Under the pieces are notes generated by a model. It made no database searches. It was not told the origin of the DNA and saw only the letters and a program-made list of their open reading frames with translations. From Icerya purchasi (taxonomy: Eukaryota > Arthropoda > Insecta > Hemiptera > Monophlebidae), in NCBI GenBank assembly GCA_039619475.1, contig CM077115.1, positions 511,644,815-511,708,814 of the forward strand: a stretch of 64,000 nt of DNA. The letters run 5' to 3'. How positions within the stretch are numbered: the stretch's first letter is position 1; each line of letters begins with the position of its first letter. This document shows positions 1-11,493 of this stretch, one piece after another. The position numbers and the translations under genes are program-made.

Positions 1-507
1 TGTGGAATGCGTTTAAGGAAGTCCTCACGAGCGCGAGTTGCTTACGTCACTACGTTAGACTTGTTTGAGTATTGGAAAGAGCCAAAAATCACAGGGTGCT
101 ACGTGTACCAACATCTTGACATTATGTGTTCGTAATAATTCGGTCGTAATGTGGCTCGGCATTGTCGAGGTTCCCATTATTCTCACAAAAACACACCGGC
201 ATTGAAAATTTTACGTGAAAATCACTTCATTAAAACAATACATGTGTACACGCAGGAAACCTTTAAACGATACTGCCCCCCCCCCGCCCTATTAGTTCAG
301 AATGTGTCTATACCGTTCAACCACGTTGTTCTTTTATCCGCAACAGTGTTACCGCGCAAGTCAACGCGAATTTCCACTCAGGTAGACTCTGTGATTCAAC
401 TTTCCGTGGATTACTATAGAAACACGTCGCGCATAACTTTTTATTTTATTTTGTGGATCAGTATATTTCTGTTTTTCGTGCTTATTTACATTTACGTTGT
501 AGCCTTT
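1..507. other. No recognised gene
   Basis: The reading frame open from 151 to 600 has no recognisable domain, contains a nine-C run, and its 3' end runs into the dispersed repeat starting near 508. Nothing else in this stretch looks like a gene, RNA or transposon end to me. Confidence 0.5.
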
Positions 508-770
508 AAGGTGCTTGGCTACGAAATCAGAGGTGTCATAGATTACCGAGACTTGTCTCGTCCCGGATCCGAATCGCTTCCAGGTTTATACCTAATCTGA
601 AATTTATACCAGAGAATTATCTGGGGGAAACCAAATATGAATAATCCAAAAATAGAAAGGAACTGGCCCCACTATTAGATCCATTAGAACCTTAAGTACC
701 ACTATGAGAAGCTTAACTTCACAATCCGTGATACTCTTTCAAGGATGTACGTCTTACTTTACTTACAATG
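508..770 (+). repeat. Dispersed repeat family R1, copy 1
   Basis: This ~260-bp segment is matched in inverted orientation at about 54375-54652. Shared blocks include aaggtgcttggctacgaaa, gagacttgtctcg, agaattatctgg and agcttaacttcacaatcc. The copies are clearly diverged, with several indels, and no reading frame is conserved between them, so this is most likely a non-coding transposon piece. I cannot name the family and see no terminal repeats or target duplication. Confidence 0.7.
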
Positions 771-1842
771 TATGAAATGAAGTTCTGACACAGTCGTGCA
801 AAACCTGGTGGTGACACGATAGATTTGCGCCATCCGTAAGTAGTAATATTTCAAATTCGGATTTATAGCGATGAGAAAGTGCGAGAGAAATAGGAAAAAG
901 ATAACTTGCGGTAGGTGAAAAGTGTTGCGTGTCCCTGCGAAGTACTTGTAAAATATATTAGATTTAGTTCATCGTGACGACGATGATTCGTCGATATTGA
1001 AATCGCATTCACTACCGGAACGAGACAAAAACGAAGGAGCTATGGAAATTTTTAAGCGACTCCCCTGCTTCCATAATCAATTGGAAAATCATTAGCATTC
1101 GTGCTATCTCGATTATAATCTGAGCGGTGGCCCTTCGATTCGGCCTTTTGTTACTTTTTATTTTTCGCTTGCTGCCGCAGTACCCGAGCTGTGCGTTAAC
1201 AAATAAGGGTAGTATTAACAACTAGTATTAAACACGTATTGACGGCCGCTTAGTCATTACAGCATAATAAGGGCTGAGTCATGCACGTCACGCTACTTTA
1301 ACAGTCGGGCGCAACTAGCACGCTGAATAACAATTTTCTACTGGCGCAAAATACGCTTGCTTAGCGGAAATTAAGGAAAATTCGTCGCCATGAAAATATC
1401 ATTGGCCACTCCTCGTGAAGATGCTGACAGGCTCCAGTTTGTCACCACCTTGAACGCTGCATTGCTAATCACGTTGATTTCCTGAGGGCCATCAAGGCGA
1501 CGTTTACGTCTATATTACGTATGCGAGAAAGTGCAATATAGAATACAGAGAGTTATCACTCTAAATAGAACATTTTCGAAATCGCAAAGCTTACTTTACG
1601 TAAGAATAACTCTGGCCAAAGTACGTATTTAGTTTTTCGAAATCAACGGTTTTCATTCAATGACGGAATGTATTTATTTGATATGAAAAATGACTTAAAC
1701 GTTCCCTTATTCTTACATAACGTAATTACAATTTAGTTTTTGCGTAACTTTACCTGATTACGTTTTAAGGTAACATTTGTGATTTATAAGATTTTTTTAT
1801 TTTTTTATTTTTATTTTACATATTGTGTCTAATTTCTTTAAA
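771..1842. other. No recognised gene
   Basis: AT-rich sequence with short, domain-free reading frames on both strands. No repeat terminus was recognised. Confidence 0.4.
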
Positions 1843-2455
1843 TACCACACTAGAATGGGTTGCAAGATATATAACAAGCTTCCAAGTAGTTTAAAAGTAC
1901 CTCTCTGGAACTATAAAAAACGCCGTAAAAAAATTATAGAGCACATATGTAATAGTACGTGAAATTCATTAATCTAAAATTCCAAAACATACCTTAAACA
2001 CAAATATAGTTCACTCTATATTAATTCTATAAAAAGATTGAAAACCTTAGTAAGGTCATGGCAGAGAGTAAATGTATGCACATGGATATATATATATATA
2101 TATGTATATGTGTGCGTAGGTGTGCGTGTGTTTGCTGAAGTGTAAATGAGTGTATATATGTGGGCTAATATGTGATTCAAATACATACATTTTTCTGTGA
2201 GCTGTTATATAGTATACTCACAAGCAAACATATGACTATGTGTGTACGTCAAGTAGATACGTTTATTATACATATATCGCCTGTCGGATAATATTTATAT
2301 TTACATTATATTGTCGTAAGTAAAAATGTAATAATTTTGTACGTGCACAGCCACAACTTAGCGCAGCTTTTTTTTTTGCGCATTAGTGGTTAAATTAAAT
2401 ATTTTCTGTAATGATTTCTGTTGTCTAATAAAGTTGATTTGATTTAATTTGAATG
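1843..2455 (+). pseudogene. LINE ORF2 C-terminal remnant plus 3' UTR
   Basis: From 1843 to the TGA at 1960-1962 the plus strand reads about 39 residues beginning YHTRMGCKIYNKLPSSLK, then lysine-rich. This resembles the extreme C-terminus of insect LINE ORF2 proteins, where a G-x-x-(I/L)YN-x-LP block and a basic helix precede the stop. About 490 bp of AT-rich sequence follows, including an AT microsatellite at 2087-2103, and ends near a taataaagttgatttgattt motif that resembles a LINE 3' end. The reading frame cannot be followed upstream. Clade uncertain; the call rests on one short block. Confidence 0.45.
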
Positions 2456-3110
2456 TATACATACATATATGTTTATATTTAATTAATAATAAAATATGAT
2501 TTAAATTAAATGTTACACTCTTTACAAGAATTTAATTTCAGTTTTCCTATTATTTATTTCATCGATAGAAAATCCATTGAGCTCGTTTATAGTTTATTAG
2601 TATGTTATCGTAATTGTTTCATTTAGAATGTAGTTACGACCTTTATGAATATATATGTATATATATATATATATATGATTAATATTCGATCTAACAGATT
2701 GTGCACAAATTATTGCATGTTAAAGATTGAACTATAAAGATAATCTTTAAATATTCCGTGACCTATTAGAAAAAAAATAATTAGACGTGAATTTGATGTG
2801 GGCATAACGAGGACTTACTTTCGGAGAGGGGTTCGAGAAATGGCAGAAACTTAAAAGAACATTAAAAATATACACGCGTGTAAAAATAATTGTATATTTA
2901 TAAAATAAGTGTAAGAAAGATTTATTCGAAAATGAAGAGAAGCAAGACAACACTCCACATTGTAAAGAAAATAGATAGGTATCTACCTCGCCTCGCGCGA
3001 TAACATTCTTCTGAATTCCAAGTCACTCGGGGATTTCTGGAAATTAGTTGGCGCACCGAAGAATCCGCAGCGGTTCTCGCTGTTCCGGGAGTTGGTTCGC
3101 TACGTAAAAT
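2456..3110. other. No recognised gene; AT microsatellite
   Basis: AT-rich sequence with an (AT)n run near 2650-2677. The part from about 2990 may be a decayed upstream portion of the LINE that is readable from 3121, but I could not confirm its frame. Confidence 0.35.
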
Positions 3111-3120
3111 TGGCTTTGGG

Positions 3121-3351
3121 GACACTCTGTGGAACCAACGATGGTTGTCCATCCTATGTATAAACAAACTTTGTCAAATTAGGCAGAATGTCCGGCCAAC
3201 GAAGACTCTCCTTAACGGAAGGAAAGATGATGTAATCGTTACGAGACTTCGACTGGGACATACGCAAATCACGCATATTTGCCAACTGCAAAAGACACCG
3301 GCTCCGATCTGCAGCATGTGTAACTCCGATTTTTCCGTTCTCCATAAATAA
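3121..3351 (+). pseudogene. LINE ORF2 C-terminal (post-RNase H) fragment
   Basis: The frame reads LWNQRWLS, then DDVIVTRLRLGHTQITH, then PAPICSMCNSDFSVLHK before a stop. This is the conserved C-terminal signature of RNase H-bearing insect LINEs (I, R1 and related clades): a (L/T)RLRIGHT-like block followed by a Cys-x2-Cys knuckle and a vEHIL-like block. Only this ~77-residue piece survives. It has no start, no RT and no RNase H in frame. The longer 20.4-21.3 kb fragment carries the same block and belongs to a similar element type. Confidence 0.7.
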
Positions 3352-3410
3352 TCACAGAATGCCCTCAGTTCAATTCCTTCAGATCAGTTCTCTCAGATTA
3401 ATTCCCTCGG

Positions 3411-3505
3411 GACAATTCGGATCAATTTGGATCAATTCGGATCAATTTGGATCAATTCAGATCAATTCGGACCAATTCGGATCAATTCGGATCAATTCCG
3501 ATAGA
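3411..3505. repeat. Minisatellite, unit GGATCAATTC
   Basis: About eight to nine tandem copies of a roughly 10-12 bp unit (ggatcaatttggatcaattc with minor variants). It directly follows the LINE fragment, and related shorter blocks (cagttctctcagattaattc) lead into it. The short frame open across it (3359-3625) is a product of the periodicity. Confidence 0.9.
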
Positions 3506-3510
3506 TTAGT

Positions 3511-5155
3511 TCCCTCAGATCAACACATAATCTTCCCTCTTCCTTATTTAATATTTTCTCTGATGATCCTACTTTCCAACCTAATCAGTTTCCTGTACCA
3601 TACAAAGCTATACTACTCAATATAAATACTGTAATTCTCTTATTTAATATATGTATCTATATCATCCGTGCTGTAATAGTCATTGTTCATGACACGTAAA
3701 TTTAAAAATAAATAAACGTTAAAATATTCTTTTACACAACTAAAAGATAACAAAAAAAAAAAGAACTACTTATAATTATTTTGTTTCCGAAGAAGCAGGT
3801 CCGTATAAAGAGAGCTATTGAAAAATGTCCGAAGCCAACAGATATTTAAAAATAATAGTAGTCGTAAAATTACAAATGCTACACACACACATACAAAGTT
3901 GAGTTAAAAAATATTCGTGTTTAAAATTACTTTTTTTACTGGAAATGAGATCGATATTAGCTTTTTATTTTGGCAATGATAGATGTTGAACATGTAACTC
4001 TCATCGCTTTTTGAACCAAACACATCACAAAATTTGAAGAGGGCAGACTATAGCTAGCCGAGATGTTTTTTTTCTTATTATCTTGTATTTAAATTACTCA
4101 AGAATGGCCACTATTGCAATATTAATTTCTTTGAAGCGCTCGATTCCTTCGTACTTATAAACCCACGAAGTGTTACAGATTGTAATTTTTTTTTTTTTTT
4201 TGGAAATTGGCTGGTAACATTTTTACTTTTCAGAAGTTGAATACTTAAAATATGTGCCGCCAACAGACTCTACAAAGTTTACCGAATCCCGGAAGAAGTC
4301 TAATGATTCGGTAATGGGCAAAATGAGTGTGCACTATAAAGAGCTGGGGCACATTCTTTACAAACGTATGCTTAACGTGCGAATGCCCACTCATAACATC
4401 GTAACACTGACTCATAACAATAGTACGGACCTAAATGGAGAAATTTCAAGTAAAAACAGTTGCTTTTTTTACAGAATCCGTGTAAATTTCAGCCTTTCTC
4501 CCAGGTAAAATCGAGATGTTAAACTGTTTCTCACATGCTTTCCAATGGAATTATTTGACGAACAATTTTGCTATTGTATGATATAATTACTGTTTTTTAG
4601 AGTGATTTTTGGATTTCCTTCAATATCCTCCTGTTCACTACGTCCTTGATGAATATTGTCCTCTATTCTACTGTATACGTTCAGAAAACAGTGAAAGGAA
4701 AAAAAAAAAAAATATATATATATATATATTCATATAATAACTGTTTACATCAGCGATGTCGCATAAAAACATTGTAAATACCGGAACACTCATATGGTGA
4801 CGGTAGGTAAAATTATTTTTTTAGTGTTTAATCCTAGTAAATTTATACAGGAGGTCCAAAATATAAAGAATATGAATTTCACAAAAACGTGTCAATATTT
4901 TGAAAGAGAAAAGAAAAAAAAGTGTAATGGATGAAAATAATAAAAGAATTACACGAAACATTTAGTTTAACACCTAAACTTCTAGCAGTTCTTCGAGTCG
5001 TACAATTACAAAATAATACCGGAGTAATAAATTTAAGAACGCAGTTAATTTAACGAACACGTTTCATTCTTAATAAAGATACCGGAGCGGACCAGCGGCT
5101 GTTATGCCGAAGTGCGTAATAGTTATCATTATCGTATTTGATGTAATTAAAAGTA
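3511..5155. other. No recognised gene; one unexplained reading frame
   Basis: Mostly AT-rich with homopolymer runs (T run near 4187) and an (AT)n tract near 4710. A frame at 4254-4508 (84 aa, starting MPPTDSTKFTESRKK) has more balanced composition than its surroundings and lies about 20 bp downstream of a splice-acceptor-like ttttacttttcag. It has no domain I recognise and I do not call it a gene. Confidence 0.35.
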
Positions 5156-5163
5156 CATCATTA

Positions 5164-5422
5164 CAAGGGCGTCGCCAGTCGATGGGCCAGGGGAGGGGCA
5201 AGATGATAGAAAAAGGATATGAGTTATAGGAAACGAATAAAATTTATAATTTGTAAAGGGGCTTAATATTTTATTAAACAAGAATGAAACCTTAATTAAA
5301 ACATAATTTTCGTGGGTTTCTGGCAAATTATTCATGATTAATGAATACTCAATATGGCCAGTTGATTAAAAAGTTTCAAGGCTCCAGGGGGAGGCAGCTG
5401 CTCACCACTGGCGACGCCCATG
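5164..5422 (+). mobile_element. hAT-type MITE, family D, copy 1
   Basis: A 259-bp element with terminal inverted repeats CAAGGGCGTCGCCAGT on the left and the complement of CATGGGCGTCGCCAGT on the right. It is flanked by a perfect 8-bp duplication, catcatta, at 5156-5163 and 5423-5430. The 8-bp duplication and CA...TG ends fit the hAT superfamily. It encodes nothing and must have been moved by a transposase made elsewhere. A second, older copy lies inverted at about 8308-8592. Confidence 0.88.
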
Positions 5423-5430
5423 CATCATTA

Positions 5431-6400
5431 TATACACATTTCTGTATAATAATTTCTTAAGATTGATTTTATTACGTCTACCCGAATAATTGTTACTATT
5501 GCTACACTTAATGTAATTAAAATCGTATATCGTTAGCCTTAATTAATTTATGTTCTTTAAATTATATTTTCTACGGAGAATGAATGTCAGCTTGTAGTTC
5601 TAAAAGTTTCGCGTATCGTATGCAATTGCGAAAAACGCGTATTTGGTATGAATTTAATAAAAAAAAAAAACCTTCCTTTAATCACGACTGTTCTCACCTG
5701 TTCACACGTATAGAAATGTAATTTATGACGATGATGAAAAACCGGAATCGGTATTAATAATGAATGGAGCGATAATCGAAATTGTGTAATGAAAACTAAA
5801 CTGAAAAAAACCCGCGAATGTGTCTAAATAAGTGCTCGTTAAATCTGCCACTCTAGAGGACGAAGAAGTAAAGCAGAATTGCAGATTGTAGTAATAACGA
5901 AGATGGCGGTTTTGAGGAGATTTAAGCAATCAGGAAATGTATCCTTCCTGCGAAGGGTTATTCAATGTAAACGAATTTTTTCGAATGTTCAGCTGGGAGG
6001 GAACACGCAGCCGTTATCCGGAAAGAGCTCATCTTAGGAATTACACGTTTTCGGTAATTACCAGTGTTATTTGTACATAGACGTTCGGAAGATCGAACGA
6101 TTTCCTCGAAGTCACCCTGGCCGTTATTTTTAATCGGAGTGCTGGTTTCACACTTTTCAATTTAATCCAATTCCCACTGATCGTTTATGAAAGTTTAACG
6201 ATTATGAAAGTTTAACGATATTTTTTCTATTTGACTATTACGAGTATTTATCCTGTGTAGGACATGGTCGTAATGCCAAAGGCCTAAACGCGGCACTCAT
6301 TACTAGCGAACATGATGGGACCGAAAATAACAAAACTAAAATAAAGCTAGGCGCATTGTGTAAACTCCTAAACAGACGCACAAGCCTGTTTCGACTGACG
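5431..6400. other. No recognised gene
   Basis: AT-rich DNA. The short frames on either strand have no recognisable motifs. Confidence 0.4.
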
Positions 6401-6408
6401 AATACGGG

Positions 6409-6841
6409 CATTGGCGCACTCAAGGAGGGTGCCACGGGGCCATTGCTCCCCCCCAAAAAATTTTCGAAATCTTAATTTCGTTTTGTAATGTTTTGTTTTA
6501 CTTAATTTAAAAAAAAAAAAACATACATGTTTACTTTTTACTTATATTACAAGTATAATGTTATATACTTTTAGCTAATTTTTTAAAAATAAAATTCGTA
6601 TACTTATCTAACTCGTGCTTATTACAAACATAATGTTATGTATTATTATTATTTTTTAAAAAATAAAATTCGTCAGTTTTGTAATTTTGTTAAAAATAAT
6701 CGTTAATTTTGTATTTTTTTTTATTTTAATTTACAAACCACAGAAATAGATAGGTACTTAATCGAGGTACCGAGTTACCACCCTCTAACTCATTTTCTAA
6801 ATTCTAGCCCCGACCAAAAAAAAATCCTGAGTGCGCCTTTG
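6409..6841 (-). mobile_element. hAT MITE, family A, copy 1
   Basis: A 433-bp element with TIRs CATTGGCGCACTCAAGG and the complement of CAAAGGCGCACTCAGG, flanked by a perfect 8-bp duplication aatacggg (6401-6408, 6842-6849). Both termini and the AT-rich body match the ends of the longer transposase-bearing element at 29868-45757, and the MITE at 52873-53311. It is therefore an internal-deletion derivative of that hAT family. Orientation is opposite to the 53-kb copy. It has no coding capacity. Confidence 0.92.
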
Positions 6842-6849
6842 AATACGGG

Positions 6850-8300
6850 GCCCTATTCTCCTAATGTTATTGCATAAACGATCACGTCTCTTACACGTGT
6901 ATACTTTGAGGCTCTCTGTGGATGATGTTTTAAATTTTACCGCGGAAAATGCGGGTTCTTTTTATTTTCGGTTTTTTAAAGCTACTTAGGAGAAAACAAC
7001 TTAATCTTAATAAAATTACGTAATTATTAGTTGTTTTTTTTTGTTGTTTTTTTTCTTTCATTTTTTCAAATATAATTTTATTTATTTCTAGCGCGATATT
7101 TATCGCATTCGTGAGACTGGAATCGTTTATCGAAAATACTATCGAATAGTTTATATTTTAAAAAGATTAAATGTGTTTCTTATATTATTATTTAAATTCT
7201 ACAATATGAAAATATTTCGATATTAGCCGCGAGGAAAAATAAATAATTTGCGCTACGAAACACATTCGAACATATTAATAATAATCAGTCTATATAATCG
7301 GTAATAATTCACGAATCGTTCCGTTTCGAACTACTACTTCGATGATACGTCCAACTGCGTTTAATTTCGACCAGCTTTTTGTAATTAATTTCACGTGCAG
7401 CAGCGGAAGCGTAATGACTTTTCGAAAAGCACGTTACAATTACAATATTTTTCGATGCAACCGAATTATCTTTACCAGCGATTCTCTCCCCTCGCCTATG
7501 CCCACCTGCCAAACAGCTTTGGATGTAGAAAGAAATTCGTGCGCACGCTATAATAGCGTTTATTAAATGAATAGCGCGGCTGCAATATCGTTGTGATAAA
7601 TGGTGCACACGCAAGATCTGGAGCGCGGACGTGTCTCGAAGGACCCATCTCATTAGTACTCGTGAGAGTAAATCATGATTCATTTACTCACCAGACATAT
7701 AGGAAAATGTGCGTATTCGAGAATAAAAGAAAATGGCCGCGCGCCGTACTTGTTTTTTAATATAGGACATATTCTTGAAAGCGACATATAGAAAAGTAAA
7801 AAGTAAATTAAAACTGCGAATATTGTTGTAAATGAAAGGAATAATTTTCTCGAGAAAACCGTGTGTCAGGCGATGATCTCTTTTAATCAAAAACCGGTAA
7901 AAAGTCGGTAACGTTTAATACTACTTATCCATTAATTAAGAACTACGTTTGGATCTTAAATTACACTAAGGTGAGGACAAAGCTGTAACTTCATTTCGCG
8001 CGATTTTTGTCTCCTGTCGAGGATTCCATCTAATCTCACAGCATAACGCTGCACAGGGAAGGATTAATTAGGCCGTACATGTACTTTTATTAGTTTAAAT
8101 AAAGGCAATTTAAAAAAAAAAAAAAAGTAGGTAGTTCAGAACGGAACATTACGATTGTGCTTCGAGGCCACGATATGCTCGCAAAAATCAACGAATTATC
8201 ACTATTACACTCGAGACGAAAATACATAGCGGATAAATATTTTTGGGGGCTAAAAAATAAAGATACCGTCAAATTAATAAACAACTGAATATTTTAAAAA
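6850..8300. other. No recognised gene
   Basis: AT-rich sequence. Frames at 7309-7683 (minus) and 7342-7566 (plus) overlap head to head and have no domain I recognise. The stretch around 7480-7680 is somewhat less AT-rich than its flanks. Confidence 0.35.
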
Positions 8301-8307
8301 CGTTTAC

Positions 8308-8592
8308 AGAACGCCACTAACCATACCACTTCTGGAGCCATGAAACTTTTTAATCAACTGGCCATGATGAGTATTCATAGGCGCGCGTAATCATGGACAA
8401 TTTGGAAGACTTTTATAATGAAGTAGTAGAACAATTTGCCAGAAACCCACGAAAATGATGTGTTTTAATTAAGATTTTATTCTTGTTTAATGAAATATTA
8501 AACAACTTGTAAATTTTATTTTTCCTATAACTCATATCCTTTTTCTATCATCTTGCCCCTCCACCCTGGCTCATCGGCTGGCGACGCTTATA
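8308..8592 (-). mobile_element. hAT-type MITE, family D, copy 2 (degraded)
   Basis: Reverse-complement homologue of the element at 5164-5422. It shares blocks such as gtgggtttctggcaaatt, atggccagttgattaaaaag and gcaagatgatagaaaaagga in the same order once inverted. The ends are decayed (gaacgccactaac on one side, ctggcgacgctta on the other) and I found no matching target duplication. It carries a ~35-bp stretch around 8385-8425 absent from copy 1. Older than copy 1. Confidence 0.8.
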
Positions 8593-8899
8593 AAATCTAA
8601 TACTTAATACGAATTTTAGTGATCTGGTTAATGTAATAAATTTTGAAGCATCAAAAATGAGGTTCTTAATATAACCATATTTCATCAATCAAGAAGTTTA
8701 AGTAGTAACTCGATTCAGTGAATGATAATGTATACAGTCATTACATAGGTAATTATGATATGTATCCTCGGGTCGATTCCAGTGAAACGTCTAATATTAT
8801 AACTCTATACATTTAGAAAACATAAAACTAAATCAGTAAATAATAAGGATAAAATATTAGAAGACCGTTGTTACTTTAAGTGTTAGAACCCTAAAGTCT

Positions 8900-11420
8900 G
8901 CAAAAATTTTTTAATGGAACTAGAACACATGATTAACAAAAAAGGAAATATCAATTCTAGGTCTAGCGGAAGTTAGAAGCATCGGGGAACAGATCATAGA
9001 ATTGAATTCTAAAAATATGCTATTACGTTTAGATAGTATAAACAGCTAACGAGGGATATGATTTCTGATATATAAAGGGGACTTTTCGAAGTTTAATGAA
9101 GGTCTTACCGATATAGAATAGCAATAAAATCAAATTAAATGATAATAGGAAATTGATAATACAGACTTATGATGCTATCGTAGCAGCCAAAGAAGGAGAA
9201 AATAATGAATTCTAAGGAGGAAAGAACAAAAATGCCGGGGTAATGGACATATAATTATGGTAAAAGAAATAGAAAAGGGTGAAATTTAATTCAATTTTGC
9301 AAACAGCATAATCTTAAAACGGTAAATACATATTTCATAAAGCGACAAGGTAAATTACGGACATGGCTGGCCCGTAATCGGAGAAACCAAGAATCAGTTT
9401 GATTATTTATTAATACCGAATCATAAGAATCCATATAACAGATTGTAGTATCGAAAACTTTCGATTCCTATTCGGTCCAATGTAAATTAAAAGTAGTAAA
9501 AATGACAAAAACTTCAGGAAAAAACAAATAATTCAACTTAGCAATAAAAGACAACGAAATTGAATATAAAAAGATAATAGCAAATAATATTTAAAAAGTA
9601 CGTTCTCTCCGATAGATCTAATCTCTGCTAACAAAAAAAAGCGTCAGAAAAAGTCAAGAGGATATCGCGGAAAGTAGTACAAAAATTCTCTTTTTTTTTT
9701 CTTTTTTTTTACTGACTCGGCGTAATACTATTTGGCCATCAACCAAACGCAAAAATGAATAGCTTTTCCTTTGGAGTCTGATAAAAAGAAGAGAAAAACT
9801 AAAACATAGTCTTACCGGTGTCAGGAAAAAAGTCGAACATAATCATTAAAACTGATAAAAATAAAAGTTAACGAATACGGAAGAGATAAAAATAATAAAA
9901 TGATGGAAGAGATTTTTATGAGTTCTAAGAGTCGAAAAAGAGTTTTTTATTTGAGTTCGTATTACGATATCATTAGGAGGCAAGTTGGATCGCGTATATT
10001 TTTAATAAAAGTGGAAAAAAGATATACGACTCAGCTTCAATGTATTACTCTGTAACCTATGTAAGTGTGAAACTCAGCTTTTGGCGATTTACCGGGTCGG
10101 TCGTTGTTAACAAGCGGCTAATCAAGACACTTTAGCATAGTAAGAATAAAACGAGAAAAAAATACAATTCGATAATATAAGAAAACTTTTTAATGCGACT
10201 TTTAAATGTTGACATAATTCAAAACAGGAAATGATAAATAGCACATTATCAATTTATCGTAAAATTGACGTTCAATAAATCAGCATAAAATCCACTTCGA
10301 CATTACCACGTTGTGATTACTATTGTTGGCGCCGCAGGATTTTCTGAGTGGTCACGTTTCAATTGCAACTCTCCATTCCACCGAATTCTGCTAATCTCGT
10401 TTTAATCGTACTTGATTACGTTCTTCTCGGCATCGTTTTTCGGTCATTTTTTCTCTTTCTATTCTCCAACCGGCTAAAACAATTGCGCTGATATTTTAAT
10501 GTCATGAATGCTCTTCTCTTTCCGTTGAGCGTTCTCTGCTTTTTATTTCCTTTTTGTTAAAGTTTACGTTTCCTACTCTTCTTCTACAGCGCTATCAGTT
10601 TCTTTTCGCATTATCCGATCGAATTCAGATACAATTAACTACCTTTCCATCTTATCATTTTTGTGTGGAGCTTTCTAATAGACGGGTCAGATAAAAAAAA
10701 AAACCATTAAAACTGCCATTACAAACGTTAATAGCATCTAAAAAGCTGATTTAACTAATAATTTTTTTCTTTTTTTACACGTATATTTCAGTACGATCTT
10801 ATTACAGTAAATAAATTAGCACTATTTTCGAACTAATTTGTAACATGAACAGAGTAGAAACTATGTATAATTACATAACTCCCAATATTATATAGGTATA
10901 TAAGTAATCCTGCCTTTTTCTCATGAACGTCACTTTTGCCATTGCAAAAAGCGGATGATTACGCAGAACACACTCTCTATTGGACTGCGGAAACGAATAG
11001 TTAAGTCGTATTTTTTGGCAGTGGCACTTTACGCGACGGAAACATGGACGCTAAACAAGAAAGATAGACAGAAAATTGAAGCTTTCGAAACATGGGATGC
11101 TGGCGACGCATGTTGAAAATCTCGTGGGTCGATAAAATATCGAATGAGGAAGTTTTTAATCGAGCACAAGAAGAAAGATCACTCTTGAACACGATCAAGA
11201 AAACAAGGCTGAAATGGATAGGGTGTGTGTTGAGACATAATAGCCTACTGAAAGATATCATAGAAGGAAAAATAGCCATGCGCAGACCGAGAGCAAGACC
11301 AAACGCCGGTGGATGCAATCAAGAAGGAAGCGAACATCAAGACATACGCGGAACTGAAAAGGCGAACGATAGGAAAAGGTGGAGGACTTGGACGATAAAC
11401 CAGTCAAACGACTGAAACAC
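8900..11420 (+). pseudogene. Degenerate LINE: endonuclease piece and ORF2 C-terminus
   Basis: About 9296-9480 reads FCKQHNLKTVNTYF, then TWLA, then after a frame change GETKNQFDYLLIPN. This matches the APE-type endonuclease domain of LINE ORF2 (the wTW...G...N.IDYil motif). From about 11000 to 11415 the same strand reads ALYATETWTLNKKDRQKIEAF and, in the next frame, a RRMLKISWVDKISNEEV block, which is the ORF2 C-terminus of the insect 'endonuclease-reverse transcriptase' type (RTE-like; clade not verified). The RT core is not readable between them, so the element is internally deleted or very decayed. A CA-rich tract follows at about 11440-11510. Confidence 0.68.
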
Positions 11421-11493
11421 CGATCGATCGATATAAACAGTCACACGCACATATAAGTGCCCACGCGCACGCACATCAAGTATACGCATATAC

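Noticed and set aside
151..600. 149-residue plus-strand frame
   Set aside because: No domain, low-complexity proline run from nine C residues, and its end lies in dispersed repeat R1.
4254..4508. 84-residue frame ~20 bp after a splice-acceptor-like site, possible host exon
   Set aside because: No recognisable domain and no partner exon or donor pattern. Not enough to call.
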